From: Saprospiraceae bacterium
Lineage (GTDB): Bacteria; Bacteroidota; Bacteroidia; Chitinophagales; Saprospiraceae
DNA: 30,866 nucleotides
Reading direction: 5' to 3'
Assembly: GCA_016714085.1 (NCBI GenBank)
Contig: JADJNW010000012.1
Location: forward strand, 1-30,866
Each line of letters starts with the position of its first letter. Within the stretch, counting starts at the first letter, position 1. The notes under the pieces were generated by a model, which ran no database searches, had not been told where the DNA came from, and was given only the letters and a program-made list of their open reading frames with translations. Below, in pieces: positions 1 to 10,726 of the stretch. A program made the position numbers and the translations under genes.

Positions 1-1106
1 CTAATTGGCAAAATACGGCAAGCCCGTTTTAAACAATAAAAATCCCAAGCCAACTGATAATGTGCAAATAATAAAGTTTCCAGGAAAAATTGTTCGTATG
101 AGTTGCGATTTTTGCTGCACCTACTACTTTTTAACCGCTGTTTCTTTCGCGCGTTTCATAGCGCCAGCAGTAAAAGATTAATATAATTAATACATGCCTA
201 ATAATAATACAATAATACCAACAATGCCAAATATCTTTACTCTCGCCAGGCTACCATTATTATCTGCATCATAACTGAGATTAGATTTTAAATGAATATC
301 ATAAATGGGTTGTAAATGATATTTATAAGACATTTACTTTCTTCCCATTCTTTCTTCGATTTCTCAGCTGCTATTGCATTGATTTTTGCCTCCGATGCTT
401 GCCAGTTCTGGGGATTTTGATTGTGCATAAGTGTTAGGCAGCCGCCTGCCCAAAAAATTATTCACATCGAATTCATATATAGCAATTGCATCATCTGATT
501 AATCAAATGCGTCGAGGAAAGCAGCAAATCAAAATGGATGTGTGAGTTAACCGGTGGGTTTTCGACAATGCCAGAGACTGTTTTATAGAAGAGCCGTCTA
601 ATTCGATTGTTTTGCCAATGGGATTTTCATTACCAAAATATTTAGTAGCTAATCGCTCCGTCAGCACAATCTGATCTGGTGAACTTAGCACCGTTGCCGG
701 GTTTCCCTTCTTTTAAGCGAAAGCCAAAAATTCAAAGAAATTAGAGTCCACCATTAATCCATGCTGCTCGATAAAAGCTACGTCACGCGCTTAATTTTGA
801 AAGCCTCTTCAAAAAGTCGGCACCCTGCTTCCACTTCCGGCAACAGTTTGGGCAATTGTGCTCCAAACGCAGCCCCGGATGGCGCTTGAGAGAAGGATTC
901 GCTCTCACTTTTAAAGGTATTGGTCAATCGGAAAATCTTTTCTCCATTCGGATGAAAATTATCAAAACTCAACTCGCGTTGCAACCAGGTGCCAATGGTG
1001 AGACAAACCGCTACGCCAATTTGCTAAACCAAAAACATTTAGCAATGTAATAACTCGATTAGCCATTACATTTCGAAAAGCGATTTTTAAATAATTTTTT
1101 GAGCAT
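1..1106 (-). pseudogene. FtsX/MacB-type ABC permease U11, heavily frame-disrupted and cut by the window edge
   Basis: This is the last unit of the permease array; only its first half lies in the window. Translating piecewise from an ATG at 1106 gives the family N-terminus (MLKNYLKIAFRN), a first membrane segment, ELSFDNFHPNGEKIF, the MacB_PCD motif KYFGNENPIGK, then VSGIVENPP and NSHIHFDLL. Further on are LQPIYDIHLKS and the start of the first FtsX helix bundle (ACINYINL, then KRAKETAVKKVVGA). At least eight frame changes are needed. Examples are T runs one base too long at 1095-1100 and 1020-1022, a lost base near 780, and several more below 600. The first coupling motif has TAVKK where the other units have IGVRK. 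The assignment to the family is secure. Whether the damage is real cannot be told, because the disruption is densest at this edge, where sequence quality may be low. Confidence 0.75.
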
Positions 1107-1165
1107 AGCTTTTAATTTTAAATATTGCTTTAATAGATGTGGCACATTTTAGAAATGCGCCACAT

Positions 1166-3535
1166 TTAATAATTTATTCCAGTCTTCAAACTCTCCACCG
1201 GATTCGCCACCGCTGCCCGTATCGCTTGAAAGCTCACTGTTAGTAAGGCAATAACTAATGCGCTTGCTCCCGCCAAGGCGAATACCCACCATTGTAAATC
1301 AATACGATAAGCGAAGTCCCCCAGCCACTGATGCATAAAATACCATGCCACTGGAAAAGCAATAATAGAAGCTATACCTATTAACCAGAGAAAGTCTTTT
1401 GACAATAGGGTTACAATATTGAAAACGGATGCACCCAGTACTTTTCTAACGCCTATTTCTTTGGTCCTTTTTATGGCGCTGTAAGCTGCCAAACCAAATA
1501 ATCCAAGACAGGAAATAAGAATGGCAATCGCAGTGAAAATTAAAGACAGCTTACCAATGATTGTTTCTGTGCGATATTCTTTTGCAAAAACCTCGTCGAG
1601 AAATGAATATTCAAATGGATAAGCAGGACTGTATTTTTAAACGTGCTTTCTATTGATGCAAGTGTGGTATTTACCGGCGCATTTCCATCTATCCTGATGT
1701 AGTAATTAAAACCGATATTTTTAGAATAAAGAAAAATAAGCGGTTCTATGCCACGATGCAGGTTATCATTGTTAAAATCATTCGTCAGCCCTATAATTTT
1801 TCCGCTGCCATTCCACATTTCCAGGTCGGCGCCAATCACATTTTCAGAAGTAAGTCCCATTACCTCCATTGCCTTTTTGTTAATGATATAGTTAGTTGAA
1901 TCCTGATTGTTTACACCCGAAAAATTTCTGCCTGCCAGCAATTCAATGTCTATGGTAGGAATAAACCCTTCATCGCATCGAAATACCTTAAAGTTGATAG
2001 AAGAATTTGCGGGCTTACCCTGCCACACCGGGTCAGTGGTGGTTATCGGAACGGTAAAGATGTTGCTTCCGCCAAAACCTATGTTTTTGACAGAAGGGGT
2101 TTGAAGCAAATCATTTTAAATGCCGTATAATTTTTGTCAAGATTGCCGTTTCTGTTGAGCAAAATCACATTTTCTTTTTTAAAGCCGAGATTTTTATTGC
2201 TAATAAACCTAATTTGTTTATAAATGATAATACTTCCTGTAATCAATACAATGGATGTTACAAATTGAACAACGGTCAATACTTTCCGAAAAGTGCTGCC
2301 TGAAAGTGCTGCAGACGTATCGCCTTTCAGCGCAACAACCGGCTTGAAGGAGGAAAGTAAAAATGCGGGATAGCATCCTGCAAGTAATCCACAAATCACA
2401 GTAATAACAAATACGCCTGTAACAAATACAGGATTAGTAAAATCCAATCGTACCGATTTTTCTGTTATTCCATTAAAGAACGGCAGCAAAAGTTGTACTG
2501 CAACTAACGCAAACAACAAGCCGGTGAATGAAAGCAATAAGGATTCGGAAATAAAATGGGTAATCAGCCCGGAACGTTTAGCGCCAATTATTTTTCGTAC
2601 ACTTATTTCCCGGCTGCGCGTAGCCGATTGGGCAGTGGCAAGGTTCATGAAATTGATGCACGCCATAATTAAAATGATGATAGCCACAATACTGAACAAC
2701 CTGAGTTGGTCTATCCGCCCGACTACGACTTTACCGTTTTCAAATTCGTTGTAAAGCCTTTGTTTGGTCTATTGATACAGAAAGGCGCATGTTGTACAAT
2801 CATTACAATTCTTTTTAATCAGCCCGGCAATCTTTGCATTGGTATTGTCCAATGAAACGCCAGGTTTTAAAGTAACCATCGTTTGTGTACCTCCGCTTTC
2901 CAATGTTGAGTCCACGGATTTTCTTTCACAAAAAGATCAAGAGGCAATACAAAATCAAACTGAAGGGGTAGAGTTTTGCGGAACATCGGCAAATACACCT
3001 GTTACAGTGAACTGTTGCGTTTCATTCAATTCCACAGATTTTCCGGATACATTTATATTACCAAAAAGTTTCTTCGCCAGTTTTTCAGAGATAACTATTG
3101 ATGCATTGTTTGGCAAAGGATTATTGGAATTGCCTTTTAGTAAAGGAAAACTGAATATTGAAAACAGCGACGAATCAGCATACAATCCCTGCTCGTTAAA
3201 AGAGTTTCCATTGTACCTAACCAAAGCATCCGTTTCCATGCTAAGCAATGCTGTTTTATCTACCTCCGGAATTTCATTTCCTATGGCATCTTTCAAAAGT
3301 GCAGAAGTTGCCGGGTAAGTTTCAACCCTGCCATCGGGATATTTATAGTTCGTCATTACGCAGTAAATGTTTTTGGCATTTGCATGAAATTTATCAAAAG
3401 ACATTTCATCCATCACCCACAGAAATATAAAATAGCTGCTACCAACCCCACTGCAAGACTAGAAACTTTGATGGAGGAAAAAGCTTTATGTTTCATCAAA
3501 TTGCGGAAAGCGATTTTCAAATAATTGATCCACAT
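1166..3535 (-). pseudogene. FtsX/MacB-type ABC permease U10, frame-disrupted
   Basis: This is a full-length permease unit (about 790 codons) with the order TM1, MacB_PCD, FtsX, MacB_PCD, FtsX. The start ATG at 3535 gives MWINYLKIAFRN. Recognisable parts are KLFGNINVSGKSVEL and VTGVFADVP in the first periplasmic domain, ACINFMNLATA with RSREISVRKIIGA in the first FtsX part, and RTKEIGVRKVLGAS near the C-terminus, which ends VESLKTGINY. Frame breaks lie at 3423-3425, 2965-2968 (a C run one too long on the coding strand), 2882-2884, 2114-2117 and 1634-1638. All are one-base changes in short homopolymers. An in-frame TAG at 2769-2771, before TKQRLYNEFENGK, is not a homopolymer indel and could be a real nonsense mutation. 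It is expected to be an inner-membrane protein working with an ATPase such as the one at 24905-24220; the substrate is unknown. Confidence 0.85.
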
Positions 3536-3554
3536 AACGTAAGCTGTTTATAGT

Positions 3555-3627
3555 TATTCAAAGATTACCTAGTTGCCAATCACAATTTACCAGTTACTAT
3601 TCACCATTCACCAATCCCGTTTTCCTA
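3555..3627 (-). repeat. Degenerate 7-nt repeats after the U9 stop codon
   Basis: On the coding strand the bases after the U9 stop read as back-to-back heptamers such as GGTGAAT, GGTGAAT, AGTAACT, GGTAAAT, TGTGATT and GGCAACT, then a diverged remainder. The tract is purine-rich and has no open frame of its own. Similar tracts follow U5, U7, U8 and the adaptor gene. Function is unknown. Confidence 0.5.
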
Positions 3628-5680
3628 TTCACTGCGCAGACTCTCCACCGGATTCGCCACCGCTGCCCGAATCGCTTGAAAACTCACCGTCAGTAAAGCA
3701 ACTCCTACCGCTGCTACTCCCGCCAACACGAACATCCACCATTGAATATCAATGCGATACGCAAAATCTTGCAGCCAACGATTCATCGCCCACCAGGCAA
3801 TGGGAAAAGCAAAAATCACAGAAACCAATACCAGCTTGACAAAATCCTTAGAAAGTAAAGTAACGATGTTGCTTACATTAGCGCCGAGTACTTTGCGGAT
3901 ACCAATTTCTTTGGTTCTGCGCTCGCTCATAAAAGCCGCCAGTGCAAACATTCCCAAACAAGCAATAAACAAAGCCAAAATGGTGAAATAACTAAACAAC
4001 TGCCCCATGCGGGCTTCCTTTCGGTACAATTCTGCAAAAGCTTCATCCAGGAAAAAATATTCAAAGGGGCGATCTGGCGCTACTTGTGCCCATTTTTCAG
4101 AGAAATTTTTAATGGTTTGAGCCAGATTCGTTGTTTCTAATCGAACTACAAAATTATCGATATAATAACTTTCAGGAGACACCGTCAATACAATAGGATC
4201 AATCGGATGATGCAAAGATTTCATGTGAAAATTTTTCACAATCCCAATCAAATCGCCCTCTTTCACTTCTTGTGTAGATGCACTTTTGATTCGGATGCCT
4301 TCCACCTCTTTGATGCCATACTTTTCAGCAGCTGCTTCATTCATTAAAAATGCCGTTTGTTTGTCGCCGATTGAATTATTGAAAAAGCCTCTGCCTTTGC
4401 TGATTTCCATGCCCATTGTTTTCAAGAAATCTTCATCCACAAATAGCGTTGGGAGGTCAGCTTCAATGTTTTTGCCTTGACCTTCGATGGCAGAAGGAAG
4501 CCATAAAAACCATCTTCCCAAGGGAAATTGGACAGCGCCGATACCGACACCACTCCGGAAATAGAAGAAAGCGTATTTTTTACGGCTTCAAAATTCTGTT
4601 GAACCGCTTCATCCCGAATGGGAATGACCATTGTTTGGTCAGGCTGCAAGCCTAAGTCTTTGGTGCGAATAAAGGAAAGTTGATATTGTACAATCATGGT
4701 CGCCACAATCAAACCAATCGCTACTGTGAATTGAAAGATGACGAAAGAATTTTTGAAAGAAAAGCCTGAAAACCTGCGCGAAACCTTCGTGTATTCTGAT
4801 TTTAGAATGCCTCCGACGTGAAAACGGAACAAGGCCAAAGCCGGGAATAACGACACCAGCGCTGCGATTAAGACCACCATGCCGATGATGCCCAGACCTA
4901 ATACTACATTTTGCGAATCCCACAGCACTAACTGCTTGTCCACCAAATGATTAAAGGTAGGTAAAAAGAAGTTTACCAAACCAATAGCCAACACCAACGC
5001 AATCGCCAAGTACAACACACTCTCGGTGAGAATTTGAAATAAAATCTGGCGATTCTGAGCACCCAATATCCGACGCATCCCGATTTCCCGCAAGCGCTGT
5101 ATGAGGCGCGACAAGGATAAATTGATATAATTAACACAAGCAATCGCCAAAATCATGATAGCGATTATTACTAAAATATAAAGATAAGTCGGTCTTACGG
5201 CAACAGCTATATCACCCTCGAGCGGTGTAAAATGGATTTCTTGAAAAGGTTGGAATTGAAAACTATACGTATCAACCAGATAATCAGGTAAATTCGTTTT
5301 ATTAAATTCTTTCATTTGATCTTGAACCCGACTGATTGATTGATCCTCTGTCAATTTTACAAAAGTATGCATCGGTGGATAATGCCAGGATTTACCGGAG
5401 TTTAATACCCAAGTGCCCATCACATGGCTAATGCTTGGCATGGCTGCTACAAAATCAAATTGTAAACTGGAATTATGTGGCGGATTTTCAACTATACCAG
5501 TTAGCGGTAAATATGATCCCCATTTTCATGAAATTGATCAAATTGCCATTCATCATATACAAATAACATTATAAGTAAACAACAAGTAATCCCTGCCGCC
5601 AAGCCTATAATATTAACAACAGCGTATCCCTTGAAACGCCAAAGGGAACGAAGCGCGATTTTGAAATAATTGAAAATCAT
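3625..5680 (-). pseudogene. FtsX/MacB-type ABC permease U9, with an internal deletion of about 120 codons
   Basis: The start ATG at 5680 gives MIFNYFKIALRSLW, TM1 and DEWQFDQFHENGDHIYR. The sequence then jumps directly to TGIVENPPHNSSLQFDF at about 5512. In the sibling units roughly 120 residues lie between these motifs, including the KYFGNENPIGK block, so most of the first MacB_PCD domain is missing. The span is about 685 codons against about 800 for its siblings. The rest is normal: REIGMRRILGA in the first FtsX part, a second periplasmic domain, FFLDEAFAELY, RTKEIGIRKVLGAN, and a C-terminus ending VESLRSE with TAG at 3625. A second break at about 4501 is repaired by adding one G to a GG run. 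The deletion joins sequence out of frame by one base, so the gene as read is broken. It could be a recombination product between paralogues or an assembly join. Confidence 0.85.
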
Positions 5681-5708
5681 GGCTTTATACTTTATGGTGT
5701 TACAATTT

Positions 5709-5746
5709 TTAGTCCCTGTTCTCCAAGTCACCTGTTCACCAACTCA
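5709..5746 (-). repeat. Degenerate 8-nt repeats after the U8 stop codon
   Basis: Starting at the U8 stop codon, the coding strand reads TGGTGAAC, AGGTGACT, TGGAGAAC and AGGGACT in succession. These fit a loose octamer with a GGNGA core. The tract is the counterpart of those after U5, U7, U9 and the adaptor. Confidence 0.45.
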
Positions 5747-8159
5747 CTCCGTCTTAATAGAATCCACCGGATTCGCAAATGCCGCTTTAATCGCTTGTGT
5801 ACTCACGGTCAATAAAGCAATCAGCACTGCGCCAACTGCCGCCAAGGCCAGCATCCACCATTGAATATCAATACGATATGCAAAATCTTCCAGCCATTGA
5901 CTCATCGCCCACCAGGCAAGCGGTAATGCCAGCACGACCGAAAGTCCTACCAACAACATAAAGTCTTTGGAAATAAGGGTTACAATTTGTTTTACACTGG
6001 CCCAATACTTTACGAATACCAATTTCTTTTGTACGTTGCCGAATCGCAAAAGCGGTAATTGAGAACAAGCCAAGGCAAGCAATCAAAATCACAACGCCCG
6101 AGAACAGCATCAGCATCCAACTGCGGCGGGTATCGGCTTCATAAAAGCGCTGGAATTGCTCATCGAGGAAGTGTAACTCTACCGGGTTCTCAGAGTCAAA
6201 TTTGTCGTTGACTGCTTTTAAGGAAGCAATCGTTTTTGACATATCTTTTGTATTGATTTTCAGTGTATAATAATCAATATTCTGAATCGGATTTTTCCAA
6301 TTCCCAATTATCATGGGGCGAATCTGCTGACGAATATCCTCGAAATGAAAATCTGCTACTACACCAATCACGCGCAAGCGAACCGTTGGCTCAAAGTTTT
6401 CAATATCTCCGCTCCAATTGACGGTTGGAATTTCTATCCATTGACCAATGGGGTCTTCTAAACCCAAGGCTTTCACTGCCAGCTCATTAATCAATGCCGT
6501 AGAAGAATCCGCCGGATTGCTAGTAAAATTTGAACCCGCGGTCATTTTTATATCAAATGTTTCCAGAAAATCCTCGTCTGCGCCAATAAAAATAAGGTCT
6601 TTGAGCTGTTCTGTGCCTTGCTTTCTCGCATTTGCAATAGCATAATCCTTCCACTCGCCCGGCACTCTGGAGGAAACCGACACGGCTTGCACCTCTGGCA
6701 GTTTAGAAAATTCTTGTTTAATTGCCTGAAATTGAGACCGTAACGCACCGCTATTAATGTCAATGGTGGTCAAACCATCCATTTCAAAGCCCAAAGATTT
6801 ATCCTTGAGATACCGCATTTGCTGATAGAAAATCACTGCACAAGCCAGCAAAGCAATTGCCATCGTAAACTGTGCAACGGTTGCTACCCGTCGAATACTC
6901 CAGCGTTCATTCCCTGCTTGCAAATTGCGAATTGCCAGCACTGGCGCGGTTTTCGTAGCAATCCAGGCGGGATAAGCAGTTGACGCTAAAACCACTCCAA
7001 TGGCTGCTGTTGCAATAATACCGATTTGCATAGGCGATAGCATCGCCCAATCGAATTCACGATTCATGATTTGAGCAATACCATCTTTAGCAATAGAAAT
7101 AATTCCTACCGCCAAAAGCAAGGATGTCAAAGTCATCAGGAAACTTTCAGCAAGAAATTGCCGCAGCAATTGCGGGCGCGTAGCGCCGATGGTTTTATGA
7201 ATGCCAATATCATGTGTGCGTTGCAGGAAAGAAACATTGACCAAACCCGCATAATTAAAACAAGCTACCAGCAAAATCGCTAATGCAATAATTGCAAACA
7301 TCCGCACATGGAAAGCGCTTCCCTTATTCTGGTTAATTTCGCCTTCTGCTTCAGTAGTGTACAAATGAATATCTGATACAGATTGTAACTTAAATGTGCT
7401 GTTGAACGGCTCTTCCTTATCCCAATGTTCCTTTGCTAATGCTGTTATTTTCCGCTCAATGGCGTCAATATTTGCATCGGGTCTTAGCTTGAAATAAGTT
7501 ACAAAAGAATTATCTACCCAATTGGTTGTTACATATTCATTATACCAATCGAAAGCAGCCGCAACCGTTTGTTCCGGCACCATCAAATCTGCATCCAAAT
7601 GCGTATTCTTGGGCAAGTCCTCGATGACTCCCGCCACCACACTTGGAAAGCGATTAGTAAATAAATCCTTTTGAAAGGCATTTTCTTTACCAAAATATTT
7701 AGTTGCTAATCTTTCCTGCAATAGCACGCCGTTTGCTTGGGAGAAAACAGTAGCAGATGTCCCTTCTTTGAAAGTTTGTGGAAAGACCTTGAAAAAATTG
7801 GAATCAATCGTTGAAATCCGCTCATACTGCCGCTCCGACACATTATTGCCAACGGTCAAGCGTCCCATCACCAATATTTGAGTAACAGCTTCAATATCAG
7901 GGAGTTGTTGATTAGCCTCACGCCCTAATCTTGGACCTGTTGTTGCAATTTCGCGCACTTTCCCATCTTCATCTTTTTCGACTTGTATCAAGCGATAGAC
8001 ATTGGGATATTGTGTGTCAAAATTCAACTCGCTGCCAACCCAAGCGCTCAACACTATAAAACAGAAAAAACCCAGCGTCAACGCCAGGATATTCATTGAA
8101 GTATAGCGCTTGTGATTCCACAGGTAGCGCATGGATAGCTTTAAGTTTGTCTTCCACAT
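5744..8159 (-). pseudogene. FtsX/MacB-type ABC permease U8, single frameshift near the C-terminus
   Basis: This is an almost complete permease of about 805 codons. It starts at ATG 8159 (MWKTNLKLSMRYLW), with TM1 at about residues 21-42. The first periplasmic domain contains KYFGKENAFQKDL. The first FtsX bundle lies at about residues 285-425, the second periplasmic domain follows, and the last bundle begins near residue 680. One lesion near 5998-6003 falls inside RTKEIGIRKVLG/ASVKQIVTLISKDF. Relative to the other units, GGCGCCAGT reads as GGCCAGT, a two-base loss. The remaining frame is open to the TGA at 5744, ending VDSIKTE. The first coupling motif is unusual: RTHDIGIHKTIGA, where most units have R-A/S-K/R-E-I/V-G-V/I-R-K. 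It probably belongs to the array operon; the substrate is unknown. Confidence 0.88.
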
Positions 8160-8208
8160 GATATTAATGGTTTTATAGTTCTTAAGTGTTATGGTGTTAT
8201 AGTTCCTT

Positions 8209-8253
8209 ACTTCTCGTAGTCCTCAAATCACATAATCTCCGATCTCCTAATCA
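8209..8253 (-). repeat. Degenerate 7-8-nt repeats after the U7 stop codon
   Basis: Downstream of the U7 stop the coding strand reads AGGAGAT, CGGAGATT, ATGTGATT, TGAGGACT and ACGAGAAG. This has the same purine-rich GGNGA-like spacing as the tracts after U5, U8 and U9. There is no open reading frame or strong hairpin. Confidence 0.4.
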
Positions 8254-10641
8254 CTCTGTCTTTAAAGATTCTACCGGATTCGCCACCGCAGCTCTAATCG
8301 CCTGAAAACTAATGGTAAATAGGGCAATAAAAACTGCCAAAACGCCTGCTATTGCAAATATCCACCAATTCAATTGTGTGCGATAAGCAAAATCTCCAAG
8401 CCAAGCATTCATTGCCCACCAGGCTATCGGGAAAGCAATCAATGTCGAAATCAGAACCAGTTTTAAAAAGTCCGTGGATAACATAGTGACAATGTTCGTC
8501 ACACTTGCGCCCAATACCTTGCGAATGCCAATCTCTTTGGTGCGGCGCTCCGTGGCATAAGCTGACAAACCAAACAAACCAAGACAGGCAATAAACAAGG
8601 CGAAAATTGTAAAAGCTGAAATAACCTTTTGGAAGCTCTGCTCGGCACGATAATGCTTTTCAAAAGTTTCATCGAGGAAGTAATATTCAAAAGGAAGTGT
8701 CGGGGCAAAATTGCTAAAGGCAGTTTCAATTTGAGCAAGCGTTTGGTTTACATTTTCACCAGAAATCTGAACGGTTAGGTTATTCATTCCATCGCCAGTA
8801 TCTAATACAAAGGCAAACGGTTTGATCTCGCTTCGCATAGAAGTGAAGTGAAAATCTTCTAAAACACCTACAATTGTTGCATAAATTATTGTGTCATTAT
8901 TCTCATTCCAAACAACCTGCTTGCCAACTGCCGGTCGCTCGATACCCAGATCTTGCAATGCTTTCTCATTCATAATGATCGCATCTAGCGTATCGGCTGG
9001 AAACTCAGGTGAAAAACTTCGCCCTTCTATCACATTCATCCTTAGTGCATCAATATAGTTGTAATCCACTGTTAAATAATTAACCAATTGCCCTGTACCT
9101 GTTTCCGTTCCACGCCGACGTATTCCGTTGGTCCAGTTTTGTCCGCCAACTACGCCAGTGGCTGCTCCGATTTTTATCACACCAGGCACCTGTTCCAGCT
9201 GCGTTTTAAAAGCATTTAAACCCGTGAGGTTTTGTGTATTCGGTATTACCAAGGCATGATCTTTATCCAGACCTAGTTTTTTATTTTGCAAAAAGTTCAT
9301 TTGCCGATTGACGGTTACGATGCCTACGATCAAAGCAATGGAAATAGAGAACTGCATCACTACCAAGGCATTACGCAAGTTAAATCCTCCTGTTGCATTT
9401 ATTTTTTGTCCTTTCAACACCTCTACTGGATCGAAGCCAGATAGATAAAACGCGGGATAGATGCCTGCGAGTAAGCCCAATAAAATAGTGCCTCCTAGGA
9501 AATATGCCCATAGCAAATTCTGGGTCAGCATTTGCAAAGTCAGGGTTTTGCTAGTAATATCATTGATAAAATCCAGCCCCAATTTTGTTAGTCCCAAAGC
9601 GATAATTGCTGCTAGTCCTGTTACAAGCAAAGATTCGATCAAGAACTGGCGAATCAAGCTTTGCCGATCCGCACCAGTCGCTTTACGCACGCCGATTTCC
9701 TTCGCTCGCTGGACAGATTTGGCGGTAGCCAAATTCACATAATTAATACCTGCAATAAAAATGACAAACAAAGCGATAATCCCGAAAATACGCACCGAAC
9801 TGCGGTTACCATTGGGTTCTAGCTCCCATTTCAGATCAGAACCAAGATGGATATCGGTCAGAGCCTGGGTATAAAATTCATTCAGATTTCCAGCGTTGTT
9901 TTTTTGAAAAATCGATACAATTTTTGGCTGTACGACAGCAATGTCCGTATTAGGCTTTAGTTTAATGTATGTGTAAAAGTTGTAAAACCCCCATGTTTCA
10001 TCTAAATTAATTTGAGATCGACGTGCGATGATTTCTATCGGAAAAAGGAAGTCGAAGTGAAAATGCGATTGCTTTGGCAAATCCTTGATAACTCCCGTCA
10101 CATTAAAACTACCATAAGGACTCATTTCCAGCACTTTACCCATTGGGTCTTCGCTGCCAAAATACTTCTTTGCAGTAGATTCTGTAATTACTACAGACTC
10201 AGGTGATCCCAATGCTTCATCTGAGTCACCAGCAACCATTGAAAATGTAAAAAAATCAAATACATCGGGGTCTGCTAGATAAACCTGCTCTTCATAAAAC
10301 GAATCCTCGCCATAACGAACTAAGTATTTATTACCCCAGCTTGGGAAGAGCCGAACCGCTTGTTGTATTTCAGGAATACCAGACTCAAGGTTTGGTGCTA
10401 ATGCAGGTGGCGTAGTGGCATCTGGTAGTCGGTTTCCGTCTTGACTTACAAAGTCTTTTACTACTCGATGAATACGATCTGCATCGGTATGATATCGATC
10501 ATAATTATATTCATCATTAATGTATAATAAAATAACTAAGCAACAAGCTAAGCCCACTGCCAATCCTAAGATATTAATCGCGCTGTAAACCTTATTTTTC
10601 AACAGGCTGCGGAAGGCGATTTTGAAATAATTTCTAAGCAT
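8251..10641 (-). CDS. FtsX/MacB-type ABC transporter permease U7 (intact, 796 aa)
   Basis: This is one of two fully open units. It starts at ATG 10641 (MLRNYFKIAFRSLL) and ends VESLKTE. Approximate layout: TM1 at residues 20-42; first MacB_PCD periplasmic domain at 45-285, with KYFGSEDPMGK and SHFHFDFLFP; first FtsX bundle at 286-430, with RAKEIGVRKATGA; a fifth TM near 430-450; second MacB_PCD at 455-675; last FtsX bundle at 680-790, with RTKEIGIRKVLGAS. This gives eight predicted membrane segments and two large periplasmic domains. By family knowledge such proteins are inner-membrane permeases of type VII ABC systems, which transmit force to the periplasm rather than forming a classical channel. 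The ATPase partner is presumably the one at 24905-24220, since none is closer. There is no Shine-Dalgarno sequence; the leader is A-rich. The substrate is unknown. Confidence 0.95.
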   Translation of the reverse strand: MLRNYFKIAFRSLLKNKVYSAINILGLAVGLACCLVILLYINDEYNYDRYHTDADRIHRVVKDFVSQDGNRLPDATTPPALAPNLESGIPEIQQAVRLFPSWGNKYLVRYGEDSFYEEQVYLADPDVFDFFTFSMVAGDSDEALGSPESVVITESTAKKYFGSEDPMGKVLEMSPYGSFNVTGVIKDLPKQSHFHFDFLFPIEIIARRSQINLDETWGFYNFYTYIKLKPNTDIAVVQPKIVSIFQKNNAGNLNEFYTQALTDIHLGSDLKWELEPNGNRSSVRIFGIIALFVIFIAGINYVNLATAKSVQRAKEIGVRKATGADRQSLIRQFLIESLLVTGLAAIIALGLTKLGLDFINDITSKTLTLQMLTQNLLWAYFLGGTILLGLLAGIYPAFYLSGFDPVEVLKGQKINATGGFNLRNALVVMQFSISIALIVGIVTVNRQMNFLQNKKLGLDKDHALVIPNTQNLTGLNAFKTQLEQVPGVIKIGAATGVVGGQNWTNGIRRRGTETGTGQLVNYLTVDYNYIDALRMNVIEGRSFSPEFPADTLDAIIMNEKALQDLGIERPAVGKQVVWNENNDTIIYATIVGVLEDFHFTSMRSEIKPFAFVLDTGDGMNNLTVQISGENVNQTLAQIETAFSNFAPTLPFEYYFLDETFEKHYRAEQSFQKVISAFTIFALFIACLGLFGLSAYATERRTKEIGIRKVLGASVTNIVTMLSTDFLKLVLISTLIAFPIAWWAMNAWLGDFAYRTQLNWWIFAIAGVLAVFIALFTISFQAIRAAVANPVESLKTE

Positions 10642-10696
10642 AACGTTTTATTTTTTTCGGGTAATTCAACTTTATTTACTCAGTTTTCAGGATTTT

Positions 10697-10725
10697 CATC
10701 TCGATCTTCGATAAGGGATTTCGAG
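10697..10725 (-). repeat. Hairpin-like element directly after the U6 stop codon (copy 1)
   Basis: The plus strand reads CATCTCGATC, TTCGATAAGG, GATTTCGAG. It aligns base for base with the element at 21481-21506 (CATC-C/T-CGA-C/T-CTTCG-G/A-TA-C/A-GGGATTTC). Both lie a few bases beyond a gene ending LRSE plus TAA. This copy keeps the layout but its stem is weaker (ATCTCGATC against GATAAGGGAT). It could be a degenerate mobile repeat or an RNA processing or stability element. There is no T run, so it is not a typical terminator. Confidence 0.45.
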
Positions 10726-10726
10726 C

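Noticed and set aside
2839..3318. A 159-codon plus-strand open frame
   Set aside because: It lies opposite the U10 first periplasmic domain, which has clear family motifs on the minus strand. The plus-strand product shows no recognisable features.
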